Shown: positions 42,855 to 52,239, counted from the stretch's first letter. The stretch: 64,000 nucleotides of DNA from Hyphomicrobiales bacterium (GCA_930633495.1 CAKNFJ010000001.1:1674001-1738000); one strand, 5' to 3'. Numbers and translations are program-made. The notes: generated by a model from the sequence alone, not told the origin.

Positions 42855-43886
42855 ATGAGAGTCGGCCTCGTCAACGACCTGCCCATGGCCGTCGAGGTTC
42901 TGCGGCGGATCGTCACCTCGACCGCCGAGCACACCATCGCCTGGATCGCCATCGACGGAGCCGAGGCCGTCGCTGCAGCCCGGCGCGACCGGCCCGACCT
43001 GATCCTGATGGACCTGAACATGCCGGTCATGGACGGCGTCGAGGCGACGCGGCGGATCATGACCGAGACCCCCTGCCCGATCCTGCTCGTGACGGCCAGC
43101 GTCGATGCCAACGTGTCCGGCGTCTACGATGCGATGGGTCACGGCGCGCTCGATGCGGTCGACATCCCGACTGTCGGCCTGAACGGCGGCGCTTCCGCGC
43201 AGGCCGGCGCCCTGCTGGCGCGCATGGCGGCGGTGTCCCGTCTCGCCAGCGACATGCCGCGGACGATGCGCAAGGCGCGCGCGCCGGCTCCGCGCCTCGC
43301 CACCGCACCATGCCTCGTCGCCATCGGCGCCTCGGCGGGCGGCCCTGCCGCCGTCGCAACCCTGCTCGCCGGGCTGAATCGCGGCTTTCCGGCCGCGATC
43401 GTCCTCGTCCAGCATCTCGACGCCCAGTTCGTCCCCGGCTTTGCGAGCTGGCTCGAACAGCAGAGCGGCCTTCCGGCCCGCCCGGCCCGGGAAGGCGACC
43501 AGCCCGTGCCGGGAAGCGTCCTGATCGCGGCGAGCGGCGACCATCTGGTCTTCACATCACCCGACGTACTCGGCTACCGGGCGGAGCCGCGCGACTATGT
43601 CTACCGGCCCTCGGTCGACGTCTTCTTCGAAAGCGCGGCACGCGAATGGCGCGGTAAGACGATCGGCGTGCTGCTGACCGGAATGGGGCGAGACGGCGCC
43701 CAGGGATTGAAACTGCTGCGCGACAAGCACCATTTGACAATCGCTCAGGATCAGGCGACGAGCGCGGTCTATGGCATGCCCAAGGCAGCCGCGGCCATCG
43801 GCGCCGCCACAGAAATCCTGCCGCTGACAGCGATCGCGCCGCGTCTTGCCGATCTCTGCGGCAAGACGGTCTTCCAGAAGGCTTAG
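42855..43886 (+). CDS. wspF: CheB-type receptor methylesterase WspF
   Basis: A 343-residue response regulator. The receiver domain has D53 in LILMDLNMPVMDG. The methylesterase domain shows the catalytic Ser160 in AIGASAGGPAAVATLLAG, a His region at VLVQHLDAQFVPGFASWLEQ and the C-terminal LLTGMGRDGAQGLKLLRD. GAAGGAGG precedes the ATG. It removes methyl groups from WspA and resets the pathway. Loss of WspF in Pseudomonas locks WspR on and gives wrinkly colonies, a testable parallel. Confidence 0.9.
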   Translation: MRVGLVNDLPMAVEVLRRIVTSTAEHTIAWIAIDGAEAVAAARRDRPDLILMDLNMPVMDGVEATRRIMTETPCPILLVTASVDANVSGVYDAMGHGALDAVDIPTVGLNGGASAQAGALLARMAAVSRLASDMPRTMRKARAPAPRLATAPCLVAIGASAGGPAAVATLLAGLNRGFPAAIVLVQHLDAQFVPGFASWLEQQSGLPARPAREGDQPVPGSVLIAASGDHLVFTSPDVLGYRAEPRDYVYRPSVDVFFESAAREWRGKTIGVLLTGMGRDGAQGLKLLRDKHHLTIAQDQATSAVYGMPKAAAAIGAATEILPLTAIAPRLADLCGKTVFQKA

Positions 43887-43887
43887 C

Positions 43888-44928
43888 ATGACAGGCGAAC
43901 CAGATATTCCCACACCGGACGCCCCGCTCCCGGCCGACCACTACCTGGCGATGGTGCTGCTCGTGGACGACCAGGTGATGGTCTGCGAGGCCATTCGCCG
44001 GGCACTGGCCCAGCATGGCGACCTGGATTTCCACTATTGCACCGAGCCGCTCGAGGCCATCGAAGTCGCCCAGCGCGTCAAGCCGACCGTCATCCTGCAG
44101 GATCTGGTCATGCCCGGCGTCGACGGCCTCGATCTGGTCCGGCGCTATCGCAAGCATCCCGCGCTGCAGGCCGTCCCGGTCATCGTGCTCTCGACCAAGG
44201 AAGATCCGGCGACCAAGAGCGAGGCCTTTCAGGCCGGCGCGAACGACTATCTGGTGAAGCTGCCCGACAAGGTGGAGCTGATCGCACGCATCCGCTACCA
44301 CACCCGCGCCTATCTGGACCATGTCCAGCGCGACGAAGCGTATCGGGCCCTGCGGGAGAGCCAGCGGGAGCTGATGCGGGCCAATCTCGAACTGGAGCGC
44401 CTGACGCGGATCGACGGGCTGACCGGCCTCGGCAACCGCCGCTATTTCGACGAATACCTCACGGCGGAGTGGAAGCGGGCGCAGCGGACCCGCAACCCGC
44501 TGTCGGTCCTGATGATCGATGTCGACCACTTCAAGCGCTATAACGACGCCTATGGGCATCTGGCGGGCGACGACGTGCTGAAACGGGTCGCCGACGTGAT
44601 CCAGACCGGCGCCTGCCGCGCGACCGATCTCGCCGCGCGCTTCGGCGGCGAGGAATTCGTCGTCGTCCTCACCGATGTTTCGCAGGAAGGCGCGGCCCAT
44701 GTGGCGGAGCGGATGGTCGAGGGAGTCCGCGACCTGAACATCCCCCACGGCTCGGGCCGGGTGACGATCAGCGTCGGCATCGCCACCGCCTGGCCGAGTC
44801 CGGAATCCGGCCCCGGCAGCCTCGTCAATGCCGCCGACCTCGCCCTGTTCCGCGCGAAGAACAGCGGGCGCGACCGGGTGGTCGCCTCAGACAACGCTCC
44901 GGCCAAGGACGACGAGACGTCGTCCTGA
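43888..44928 (+). CDS. wspR: Receiver-GGDEF diguanylate cyclase WspR
   Basis: A 346-residue protein. The receiver domain has its phospho-acceptor D72 in VILQDLVMPGVDGLD. A helical stalk leads to the GGDEF domain with the active GGEEF at residues 253-257. An inhibitory RxxD site (RATD) lies exactly five residues before it, so product feedback is likely intact. The start follows the wspF stop by one base. When phosphorylated by WspE it should make c-di-GMP from two GTP and promote biofilm formation. It is the output of the operon. Confidence 0.9.
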   Translation: MTGEPDIPTPDAPLPADHYLAMVLLVDDQVMVCEAIRRALAQHGDLDFHYCTEPLEAIEVAQRVKPTVILQDLVMPGVDGLDLVRRYRKHPALQAVPVIVLSTKEDPATKSEAFQAGANDYLVKLPDKVELIARIRYHTRAYLDHVQRDEAYRALRESQRELMRANLELERLTRIDGLTGLGNRRYFDEYLTAEWKRAQRTRNPLSVLMIDVDHFKRYNDAYGHLAGDDVLKRVADVIQTGACRATDLAARFGGEEFVVVLTDVSQEGAAHVAERMVEGVRDLNIPHGSGRVTISVGIATAWPSPESGPGSLVNAADLALFRAKNSGRDRVVASDNAPAKDDETSS

Positions 44929-44956
44929 GCATCAGCCGGCGGCTCTGGCCCGGACC

Positions 44957-45661
44957 TCAGACGGACCGGGTCAGGCCTCCGTCGACACGCAGATTCTGGC
45001 CGGTCACATAGGCGCCGTCCGGTGAAACCAGAAAGGCGATCGCCCCGGCGATCTCCGCGCTCGTGCCATAGCGCTGCATCGGGACGCTCTGGCGCCGCTC
45101 CTCGGTCCCCGGCAGGCTGTCGATCCAGCCCGGCAGCACGTTGTTCATGCGGATGTTGTCGGCTGCGTAGGTGTCGACGAAGATCCGGGTGAAGGATGCG
45201 AGGCCGGCGCGGAAAACGGCCGAAGTCGGGAACATCGCGCTCGGCTCGAAGGCCCAGGCCGTCGAAATATTGACGATCGCTCCGGATTTCTGCCGTTGCA
45301 TGATCGGCGCCACGAGGCGCACGGGGCGAATGACGTTCATCAGGTAGACGTCGAGCCCGCGATGCCAGTCCTCGTCCGTGATATCGAGAATCGGCGCACG
45401 CGGGCCGTGGCCGGCGCTGTTGACCAGAGCGTCGATGCGCCCCCAGCGCTCAATCGCGAGATCGACGAACCGGCGCAGGTCGTCATTCGACTGGTTCGAG
45501 CCCGTCACGCCGATGCCGCCGAGTTCGCGCGCAAGCGCCTCGCCCTTCCCCGAAGACGAGAGGATGCCGACCTGGAAGCCATCCGCCGCCAGGCGCCTCG
45601 CCGCGGCCGCCCCCATGCCGCTGCCGCCTGCGGTGACGAGGGCCACTTTTCCTGCCGACAT
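44957..45661 (-). CDS. Atypical SDR-family protein lacking the YxxxK catalytic pair
   Basis: A 234-residue short-chain dehydrogenase-like protein. The ATG at 45661 has GGAGACAAGC in front. The Rossmann start VALVTAGGSGMGAAAARRLA, LVNSAGHGP and the structural IVNISTAWAFEP with Ser133 are present. However, where the catalytic Tyr-x3-Lys should lie the sequence reads TSAVFRAGLASF, giving Ser147 and Arg151 instead. The tail LPGWIDSLPGTEERR and GQNLRVDGGLTRSV is typical of the family. It may bind NAD(P) without classical reduction, or use a different mechanism. It diverges from a LysR gene. Confidence 0.82.
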   Translation of the reverse strand: MSAGKVALVTAGGSGMGAAAARRLAADGFQVGILSSSGKGEALARELGGIGVTGSNQSNDDLRRFVDLAIERWGRIDALVNSAGHGPRAPILDITDEDWHRGLDVYLMNVIRPVRLVAPIMQRQKSGAIVNISTAWAFEPSAMFPTSAVFRAGLASFTRIFVDTYAADNIRMNNVLPGWIDSLPGTEERRQSVPMQRYGTSAEIAGAIAFLVSPDGAYVTGQNLRVDGGLTRSV

Positions 45662-45780
45662 GCTTGTCTCCATCATCGCCAACGCCCGGACCTTGTCCAA
45701 GGCCGTCGATAGTCTCTAGCATTCCGGACCTGTCCTGACGAACGAGTTCCGTTCGCATTTGCCTGTAGAAAAACTATCGC

Positions 45781-46674
45781 ATGATCGGCCGCCTTCATCG
45801 CCTTCCCTCCCTCAACGGCCTGCGCGCCTTCGAGGTGGCTTCGCGCCATCTCAACTTCCGTCTCGCGGCCGAGGAACTGGGCGTGACGCAAGGGGCCGTC
45901 GCCCAGCAGATCCGCCAGCTCGAAGCGGAGCTCGGCCTGAAGCTCTTCGAGCGGCTGCCGCGAACCCTGGCGCCGACCGAAGCCGGGCGCAGCTACGCCG
46001 CCTCGATCCGGCGTGCCCTGGAGACGATCGCCGAGGCCACGGACAACCTCCGCCCAGCCCCGCTGCATCTGACCATCAGCGTGACGCCGAGCTTCGCATC
46101 GCGCTGGCTCATCCCGCGCCTGCCGGACTTCACCGCCGCCCATCCCGGAATCGAGCTGCGCATCGTCGCGACCGATCGGCTCTCGGACTTCCGGACCGAT
46201 GCGGTCGACCTCGCCGTCCGGCTCGCGCGCCCGCCCTTCGGCGCCGGAGTGAATGCGGAGCTGCTGTACGAGCAGCGGATCATATCCGTCGGCAGTCCGC
46301 TGCTGCTCGAAAAACTCGGCGACCCGGCCGTGCCGGAGAACTTCACGCGCTATCCGTTGCTGCACGACGCCCATGATTTCTGGCCGGCCTTTCTGGAAGC
46401 CGTTTTCCAGGGATCAGCACCCAGGCCGGGCCAGAACATCCGCTTCAACCAGACCGCCCTGGCGCTGGAAGCCGCCGTCGCCGGACAGGGGTTGGCGCTG
46501 ACGAGCCGTTTCCTCGTCGAGGACGACATCGCGCGCGGCCGTCTCATCGCCCTCTTCGGCATCGAGCTGCCGGTCGAAGCCGGCTTCTACATCCTGTCGC
46601 CGAAGCGCCCCCGGCATCCGGAGCAAAGTGCAACCGTGCGCCGCTGGCTGACCGGGGCCGCCGGAGCCCGCTGA
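45781..46674 (+). CDS. LysR-family regulator, GcvA-like group
   Basis: A 297-residue regulator whose start (LPSLNGLRAFEVASRHLNFR, then LAAEELGVTQGAVAQQIRQL) is characteristic of the GcvA/AmpR-like branch. The ligand-binding domain is complete (TISVTPSFASRWLIPRLPDF). It diverges from the SDR gene across 119 bases, so that gene is its likely target. The M20 hydrolase downstream has its own space and a possible terminator between. Confidence 0.88.
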   Translation: MIGRLHRLPSLNGLRAFEVASRHLNFRLAAEELGVTQGAVAQQIRQLEAELGLKLFERLPRTLAPTEAGRSYAASIRRALETIAEATDNLRPAPLHLTISVTPSFASRWLIPRLPDFTAAHPGIELRIVATDRLSDFRTDAVDLAVRLARPPFGAGVNAELLYEQRIISVGSPLLLEKLGDPAVPENFTRYPLLHDAHDFWPAFLEAVFQGSAPRPGQNIRFNQTALALEAAVAGQGLALTSRFLVEDDIARGRLIALFGIELPVEAGFYILSPKRPRHPEQSATVRRWLTGAAGAR

Positions 46675-46701
46675 GGCGAGGCGCAACAAATTTGCGTGCG
46701 C

Positions 46702-46724
46702 GAGGCGCGATTGCAGCGCCTCTT
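46702..46724 (+). terminator. Terminator-like hairpin after the LysR gene
   Basis: GAGGCGC (46702-46708) and GCGCCTC (46716-46722) pair around GATTGCA and are followed by TTTC. It lies 28 bases after the stop codon and before the M20 gene. Confidence 0.5.
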
Positions 46725-46776
46725 TCACGCGGTCTGGCCTAACGATGTCGTCGGCGGACGAACAAGGCTGCGACCG

Positions 46777-47940
46777 ATGCCCCAACTCGATCTCGATGCG
46801 CTTCAGGCCGACATGACCTCATGGCGGCGCCATCTTCACGCTCACCCCGAATTCGGCTTCGAGGAGACCGGCACGGCCGCCTTCGTGGCCGCGAAGCTGC
46901 GCGAATTCGGCCTGGACGCGGTGGTCGAAGGCGTCGGCGGGACCGGCGTGGTCGGGACGCTGAAGCGCGGCGGTGGGAACCGGGCGATCGCGCTGCGCGC
47001 CGACATGGACGCGCTGCGGATTCCCGAGCAGGGCGATCTCCCCTACCGCTCGCAGACGCCCGGCGTGATGCATGCCTGCGGCCATGACGGGCATACGGCG
47101 ATGCTGCTCGGGGCGGCAAAGCTCCTCGCGGCCGAAGGCGGCTTCGACGGCACCGTGCACTTCCTGTTCCAGCCCGCGGAAGAATGGGGCAAGGGCGCGC
47201 TCGCCATGATCGCCGACGGCCTGATGGAGCGCTTTCCCTTCGACGAGATCCACGGCCTTCACAACATGCCGGGCCTCGCCATCGGCGCGTTCCAGACCCG
47301 GCCCGGTGCGATCATGTCGGCGGAGGACAATTTCGAGATCGTGCTGAAGGGCGTGGGCGGCCATGCGGCGCGTCCCCATTCGGGCAACGAAGCGCTGGTC
47401 GGCGCCTGCGCGCTCGTCACCAGCCTGCAGACCATCGTCTCGCGGCGGCTGAGCCCCGCGGACATCGCCGTGGTCTCTGTCACCGAACTCCTGACCGACG
47501 GCACGCGCAACGCCCTGCCCGGCACCGCGCGCATCCTCGGCGATGCCCGCAGCTTCCGCCCGGAGGTCAGCGCCGAGATCGAGCGGCAGATGAGCATCAT
47601 CGCGCAGGGCACGGCGCAGAGCTACAATCTGAGTGCCGAGCTGCACTACACGCGCGAATTCGTGCCGCTGGTCAACGACGAGGCGCTGGTGCAGGAGGCT
47701 CTGGCTGCGGCGCGAACCGTGCTCGACGACGGCAGCGTCGCCGTGGCGCGCGAGCCGATGACGGGCTCGGAGGATTTCGCCCGCTTCCTCGACCACGTCC
47801 CCGGCTGCTTCGCCTTTGTCGGAAACGGCGAGGATTCGGCGCCGCTGCACAATCCCGGCTACGATTTCGACGATCGCGGCCTGATCCATGGCGCGCGCTA
47901 TCACGCCGCCATCGTGCGCCGCAGGCTGGGCCCGGGCTGA
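46777..47940 (+). CDS. M20-family amidohydrolase (hippurate hydrolase/IAA-amino-acid hydrolase type)
   Basis: A 387-residue metal-dependent amidohydrolase. WRRHLHAHPEFGFEETGTA is the N-terminal signature, and the metal ligands lie in GVMHACGHDGHTAMLLGAAK and LFQPAEEWGKG (catalytic Glu pair). The dimerisation domain is present (LKGVGGHAARPHSGNEALVG). The ATG at 46777 is the last plausible start before the HRHLHAHPE block. It cleaves N-acyl amino acids such as hippurate or N-acetyl compounds. It stands directly upstream of cassette B with a 154-base gap, and could be unrelated or could share its regulation. Confidence 0.87.
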   Translation: MPQLDLDALQADMTSWRRHLHAHPEFGFEETGTAAFVAAKLREFGLDAVVEGVGGTGVVGTLKRGGGNRAIALRADMDALRIPEQGDLPYRSQTPGVMHACGHDGHTAMLLGAAKLLAAEGGFDGTVHFLFQPAEEWGKGALAMIADGLMERFPFDEIHGLHNMPGLAIGAFQTRPGAIMSAEDNFEIVLKGVGGHAARPHSGNEALVGACALVTSLQTIVSRRLSPADIAVVSVTELLTDGTRNALPGTARILGDARSFRPEVSAEIERQMSIIAQGTAQSYNLSAELHYTREFVPLVNDEALVQEALAAARTVLDDGSVAVAREPMTGSEDFARFLDHVPGCFAFVGNGEDSAPLHNPGYDFDDRGLIHGARYHAAIVRRRLGPG

Positions 47941-48094
47941 TCCGCGGCGCTCCCGCCGCAAATGCCGGTGGGTCGGCATGGGGGCGCTCTTGTATGTCGC
48001 GGATGTTTCGCGTCATGGTCGCCGCGACATCGTGCCGGCACGGGGGCCATGCTGCGCCGGCTCATCACGACGACACAAGGCAGAGCGGGTCCGC

Positions 48095-49132
48095 ATGGTT
48101 TCGGTCGAACTCCGGACGGTATCCAAGAACTGGGGCGGAGCCGCCGCCGTCGACGCCATCAGCTTCACCGTCGAAGGCGGCAAGCTCGTCGCCCTGCTCG
48201 GACCTTCGGGCTGCGGAAAATCGACGACGCTGCGCCTGATCGCCGGCCTCGAAGACACCAGCGGCGGCACGATCACCATCGGCGGGCGCGACGTCACCCG
48301 TGCGTCGCCCTCGCAGCGCGGCATTTCGATGGTGTTCCAGAACTATGCGCTGTTTCCGCATCTGAGCGTCGGCGAGAACATCCTGTTCGGCCTGAAGGTC
48401 CGGAAGGTTTCGCGCGCCGAGCGCGACGAGCGCCTTGCCCGCGCAGCCTCGATCCTGGGGCTCTCGGCCCTGCTCGACCGCAAGCCGTCGCAGCTCTCGG
48501 GCGGCCAGCAGCAGCGTGTCGCGCTCGGCCGCGCCATCGTCGCGGAAGCGCCGGTCTGCCTGATGGACGAGCCGCTTTCCAACCTCGACGCCCAATTGCG
48601 CGTCGAGATGCGTCGGGAAATCCGCGAGCTGCAGCAGCGCCTCGGCATGACCATGGTCTATGTCACGCACGATCAGGTCGAGGCCATGACGATGGCCGAT
48701 CAGGTGGTGCTGATGCGCAACGGTCGGATCGAGCAGGATGCGCCGCCCGACGTGCTGTACGAGACTCCCGCCACGATCTTCACCGCCCGCTTCGTCGGCA
48801 CACCACCGATGAACGTGCTGCCGCTTGCGGTGGTGCAGGCACAGGGCGGCAGGCTCGCTCCGCCGCCCGGGCTCGATCCCGCGGGGCTTGCCGTCGGCAT
48901 CCGCCCGGAGATGGTCGAGATCGCGGATAGCGGCGTCGCCGCCGATGTCGTCGCGGTCGAATATCTCGGCGCCGACACGCTGCTCGATACCCGCGTCGGC
49001 AGCCATCCCTTCATCGTCAGGCGCCCGGGCAAGGTCCGTGCCGCAGCCGGCGAACGGATCTACATCACGTTGTCACAATCGGCGCTGCACTGGTTCGACC
49101 TGGCGTCGGAACGAAAGGTGGTTCGGGATTAG
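48095..49132 (+). CDS. Ugp-type ABC transporter ATPase (cassette B)
   Basis: A 345-residue ATPase with Walker A GPSGCGKST, signature LSGGQQQRVALGRA and Walker B VCLMDEP at the same residue positions as the paralogue at 11722. The tail (AVGIRPEMVEIADSGVAADV) is the TOBE-like domain. The ATG at 48095 is chosen because upstream codons lack ABC character. No regulator gene and none of the GATC dyads seen before cassette A precede it, so control must differ. It serves the permeases at 50482 and 51357. Confidence 0.88.
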   Translation: MVSVELRTVSKNWGGAAAVDAISFTVEGGKLVALLGPSGCGKSTTLRLIAGLEDTSGGTITIGGRDVTRASPSQRGISMVFQNYALFPHLSVGENILFGLKVRKVSRAERDERLARAASILGLSALLDRKPSQLSGGQQQRVALGRAIVAEAPVCLMDEPLSNLDAQLRVEMRREIRELQQRLGMTMVYVTHDQVEAMTMADQVVLMRNGRIEQDAPPDVLYETPATIFTARFVGTPPMNVLPLAVVQAQGGRLAPPPGLDPAGLAVGIRPEMVEIADSGVAADVVAVEYLGADTLLDTRVGSHPFIVRRPGKVRAAAGERIYITLSQSALHWFDLASERKVVRD

Positions 49133-49188
49133 AGCCCGGTCACGAGCATCGGACGCTCGAACCATCCCAACGAGGGAGAGAGGATATT

Positions 49189-50478
49189 ATGGACAGGCGT
49201 GAATTCTTAGGCGGCTCAGCCGCCCTTGCAGGTGCGATCGCGATGCCCGGCATCGCGCGCGCGCAGACGGCGGAGATCTCGTTCTTCTATCCGGTCGCCG
49301 TCGGCGGGCCGATCACCAAGCTGATCGACACCTTCGCGGCCGATTTCGAGAAAGAGAACCCGTCGATCCGCATCAAGCCGATCTATGCGGGCACCTATCA
49401 GGAAACCATCGTCAAGGCTCTGACCGCGCATAAGAGCGGCACGCCGCCGGTGCTGTCGGTGCTGCTGTCGACGGACATGTTCACGCTGATCGACGAGGAG
49501 GCGGTCGTTCCGTTCGACGGTTTCGTCAAGAACGAGGACGACAAGAAGTGGCTCGGCAGCTTCTTCCCGGGCTTCATGGAAAACAGCCAGACCGGCGGCC
49601 AGACCTGGGGCATTCCCTTCCAGCGCTCGACCGTCGTGCTCTACTGGAACAAGGAACTGTTCAAGGAGGCCGGGCTCGATCCCGAGACCCCGCCGAAGAG
49701 CTGGGCCGAGCAGGTCGCCTTCGCCCAGAAGCTGACCAAGCGCGATGCCGCCGGCAACGTGACGCAGTGGGGCATCCAGATTCCGTCCTCGGGCTTCCCC
49801 TACTGGCTGTTCCAGGGGCTTTCGACGCAGGCCGGCGTGATCCTTGCCAACGCGGAAGGCAACAAGACCGACTTCGCCGCGCCCGGCGTCGTCGAGGCGC
49901 TGCAGTACTGGGTCGATCTGGCGCAGAAGCACAAGGTTCACCCGCCCGGCATCGTCGAATGGGGCACCACGCCACGCGACTTCTTCGAGAAGAAGGTCGC
50001 GATGATGTGGACCACCACCGGCAACCTCACCAATGTCCGCGCCAATGCGAAGTTTCCGTTCGGGGTCGGGCTTCTGCCCGCCGGGCGCCGCTTCGGCAGC
50101 CCCACCGGCGGCGGCAACTTCTACCTGTCGAAGAAGGCGAAGCCGGCCGAGCAGGAAGCGGCCTTCAAGTTCGTGCGCTGGATCACCACGCCCGAGCGTG
50201 CCGCGCAATGGAGCATCGACACCGGCTATGTCGCGGTGACGCCCGCCTCTTACGACACCCCGGCGATGAAGAAATACGTCGCCGACTTCCCGCAGGCGCT
50301 CGTGGCCCGCGACCAGCTTCCGCATGCGGTGGCCGAGCTCTCGACCCATGAGAACCAGCGCGTCACCAAGGCGCTCAACGATGCTCTCCAGGCCGCGCTG
50401 ACCGGCAGCAAGGCACCCCAGCCGGCGCTGACCGAGGCCCAGGCCGAAGCGGAACGCATCCTCAAGCCCTATCGCTGA
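49189..50478 (+). CDS. Tat-exported solute-binding protein, UgpB-like (cassette B)
   Basis: A 429-residue binding protein. A Tat signal (MDRREFLGGSAALAGAIAMP) precedes the mature ISFFYPVAVGGPITKLIDTF. FPFQRSTVVLYWNKELF and HPPGIVEWGTTPRDFFEKKV parallel the cassette A protein almost phrase by phrase, showing common descent with clear divergence. GAGGGAGAGAGG precedes the ATG. It captures the ligand in the periplasm. Ligand identity may differ from cassette A but should be chemically related. Confidence 0.87.
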   Translation: MDRREFLGGSAALAGAIAMPGIARAQTAEISFFYPVAVGGPITKLIDTFAADFEKENPSIRIKPIYAGTYQETIVKALTAHKSGTPPVLSVLLSTDMFTLIDEEAVVPFDGFVKNEDDKKWLGSFFPGFMENSQTGGQTWGIPFQRSTVVLYWNKELFKEAGLDPETPPKSWAEQVAFAQKLTKRDAAGNVTQWGIQIPSSGFPYWLFQGLSTQAGVILANAEGNKTDFAAPGVVEALQYWVDLAQKHKVHPPGIVEWGTTPRDFFEKKVAMMWTTTGNLTNVRANAKFPFGVGLLPAGRRFGSPTGGGNFYLSKKAKPAEQEAAFKFVRWITTPERAAQWSIDTGYVAVTPASYDTPAMKKYVADFPQALVARDQLPHAVAELSTHENQRVTKALNDALQAALTGSKAPQPALTEAQAEAERILKPYR

Positions 50479-50481
50479 ACG

Positions 50482-51360
50482 ATGAACCAGCGCGCGACCG
50501 CAACGATCCATGGCTGGCTGCTCCTGCTGCCGGCCATGGCCTGCCTCGTCCTCTTCACGCATTGGCCTGCGGTCGCGAGCTTCATCGAGAGCTTCTATTC
50601 GACACCGAAGGCGCGCCGTCCGGCGCGCTTCATCGGCTTCGACAACTACCAGCAGCTTCTTGCCGACCCGATCTTCTGGAAAGCGATGAGCAACAACCTC
50701 TGGTTCGCGCTCGGCACGATCCCGAGCTCGATCGCGCTGGCCCTGCTGATGGCCGTCTGGGTCAATGACCGCATCGTCGGGCGGACCTGGGTGCGCATGG
50801 CCTATTTCACGCCGACGATCCTGCCGATGATCGCGGTCGCCAATATCTGGCTGTTCTTCTTCACGCCGCAATACGGGCTGCTCGAACAGATCGTCGCCTT
50901 TTTCGGCGGCCGCCCGACCAACTGGCTCGGCTCGCAGGATACCGCGCTCTACGCGGTCACCATCGTCGCGATCTGGAAGGAAGCCGGCTTCTTCATGATC
51001 TTCTACCTGGCCGCGCTGCAGGCCCTGTCGCCGAGCCTGGGAGAAGCGGCCGCGATCGAGGGGGCCTCGCGCTGGACCTTCTTCTGGCGCATCCAGTTCC
51101 CGCTGCTGATGCCGACCACGCTCTTCGTCCTGATCAACGCGGTCATCAATGCCTTCCGCATGGTCGACCATATCTTCGTGATGACGCGCGGCGGGCCGGA
51201 CAATGCGACGACGCTGCTGCTCTACTACATCTACCAGATCGGCTTCGGCTTCTGGGACACGGCCTATGCCGCGACGCTGACCTGCGTGCTCCTGCTGCTG
51301 CTCGCGTTGGTGGCCTTCGTCCAGTACGGCTGGCTCGAACGCAGGACGCATTATCGATGA
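50482..51360 (+). CDS. ABC permease, UgpA-like (cassette B)
   Basis: A 292-residue MalF/UgpA-type permease, starting 3 bases after the binding-protein stop. The first membrane segment is GWLLLLPAMACLVLFTHWPA, the loop FYSTPKARRPARFIGFDNY corresponds to that of the cassette A protein, and the coupling loop is EAAAIEGASRWTFFWRIQFP. Its stop overlaps the next permease start by four bases. Confidence 0.88.
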   Translation: MNQRATATIHGWLLLLPAMACLVLFTHWPAVASFIESFYSTPKARRPARFIGFDNYQQLLADPIFWKAMSNNLWFALGTIPSSIALALLMAVWVNDRIVGRTWVRMAYFTPTILPMIAVANIWLFFFTPQYGLLEQIVAFFGGRPTNWLGSQDTALYAVTIVAIWKEAGFFMIFYLAALQALSPSLGEAAAIEGASRWTFFWRIQFPLLMPTTLFVLINAVINAFRMVDHIFVMTRGGPDNATTLLLYYIYQIGFGFWDTAYAATLTCVLLLLLALVAFVQYGWLERRTHYR

Positions 51361-52223
51361 GCGCCCCCGCCAAGCCGCAGGCCGCGGCGATCTCCCGCAC
51401 CGACCCCTACGCCCCCAAGGGGCTGTCGCTGACGCTGGAGTCGGTCGGCGCCATCCTGCTCGCGCTGATCTGGGTGCTGCCGCTGGCCTATGCCGTCTGG
51501 GCGGCCATCCACCCGGCCGAATACACCACGCGTTTCGTGCTGAGCGCGCCCCTGACCTTCGAGAACTTCGCCCGCGCCTGGGTCGCGGCGCCGTTTCCGC
51601 GCTATTTCCTCAACACCTTCGTGCTCGTCACGCTGATCCTGTTCTGCCAGCTCGTGCTCGGCACGCTCGCCGCCTATGCCCTCGCCCGCCAGGATTTCTG
51701 GGGGCGCGACATCGCCTTCGCCCTGATCCTGGCCCAGCTCATGATCATGCCGGATGCGTTGATCGTCGAGAACTACCGCACGCTCGCCAAGGTCAACCTG
51801 ATCGATACGATCCCGGCGATCGCACTGCCCTATATCGCCTCCGCCTTCGGCATCTTCCTGCTGCGGCAGACCTTCAAGACGGTGCCGAAGGAGCTCGACG
51901 ACGCCGCCCGCGTCGAGGGCGCAAGCCCGCTGCAGGTGCTGCTCAAGGTCTATGTCCCGCTCGCAAAGCCGACCTATCTCGCCTATGGGCTGGTCTCGGT
52001 CAGCTATCACTGGAACAACTTCCTCTGGCCGCTGCTGGTGACGAACTCGGTCGAGTCGCGGCCGCTGACGGTCGGCCTCCAGGTCTTCTCGTCGACGGAC
52101 CAGGGCATCGACTGGTCGGTGATCTGCGCGGCGACGCTGATGACCTCCGCACCGCTGCTCATCGGCTTCCTGCTGTTCCAGCGCCAGTTCGTGCAGAGTT
52201 TCATGCGCGCCGGCATCAAGTAA
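51357..52223 (+). CDS. ABC permease, UgpE-like (cassette B)
   Basis: A 288-residue MalG/UgpE-type permease. About 20 extra N-terminal residues precede the first membrane segment compared with the cassette A protein. The EAA loop reads DDAARVEGASPLQVLLKVYV, and the tail FVQSFMRAGIK is nearly identical between cassettes. It is followed after 16 bases by the hydrolase gene, so transport and hydrolysis remain linked. Confidence 0.88.
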   Translation: MSAPAKPQAAAISRTDPYAPKGLSLTLESVGAILLALIWVLPLAYAVWAAIHPAEYTTRFVLSAPLTFENFARAWVAAPFPRYFLNTFVLVTLILFCQLVLGTLAAYALARQDFWGRDIAFALILAQLMIMPDALIVENYRTLAKVNLIDTIPAIALPYIASAFGIFLLRQTFKTVPKELDDAARVEGASPLQVLLKVYVPLAKPTYLAYGLVSVSYHWNNFLWPLLVTNSVESRPLTVGLQVFSSTDQGIDWSVICAATLMTSAPLLIGFLLFQRQFVQSFMRAGIK

Positions 52224-52239
52224 CCGTGCGGCGGGTCGC

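Noticed and set aside
40044..43544. A 1166-codon open frame on the minus strand opposite wspD-wspF
   Set aside because: It lies wholly antisense to four convincing coupled genes, has no recognisable domains and shows the Arg/Ala/Gly/Asp-rich composition of antisense frames in high-GC DNA.
49216..51351. A 711-codon minus-strand open frame opposite the cassette B binding protein and first permease
   Set aside because: Antisense to two recognised genes; no features of its own.
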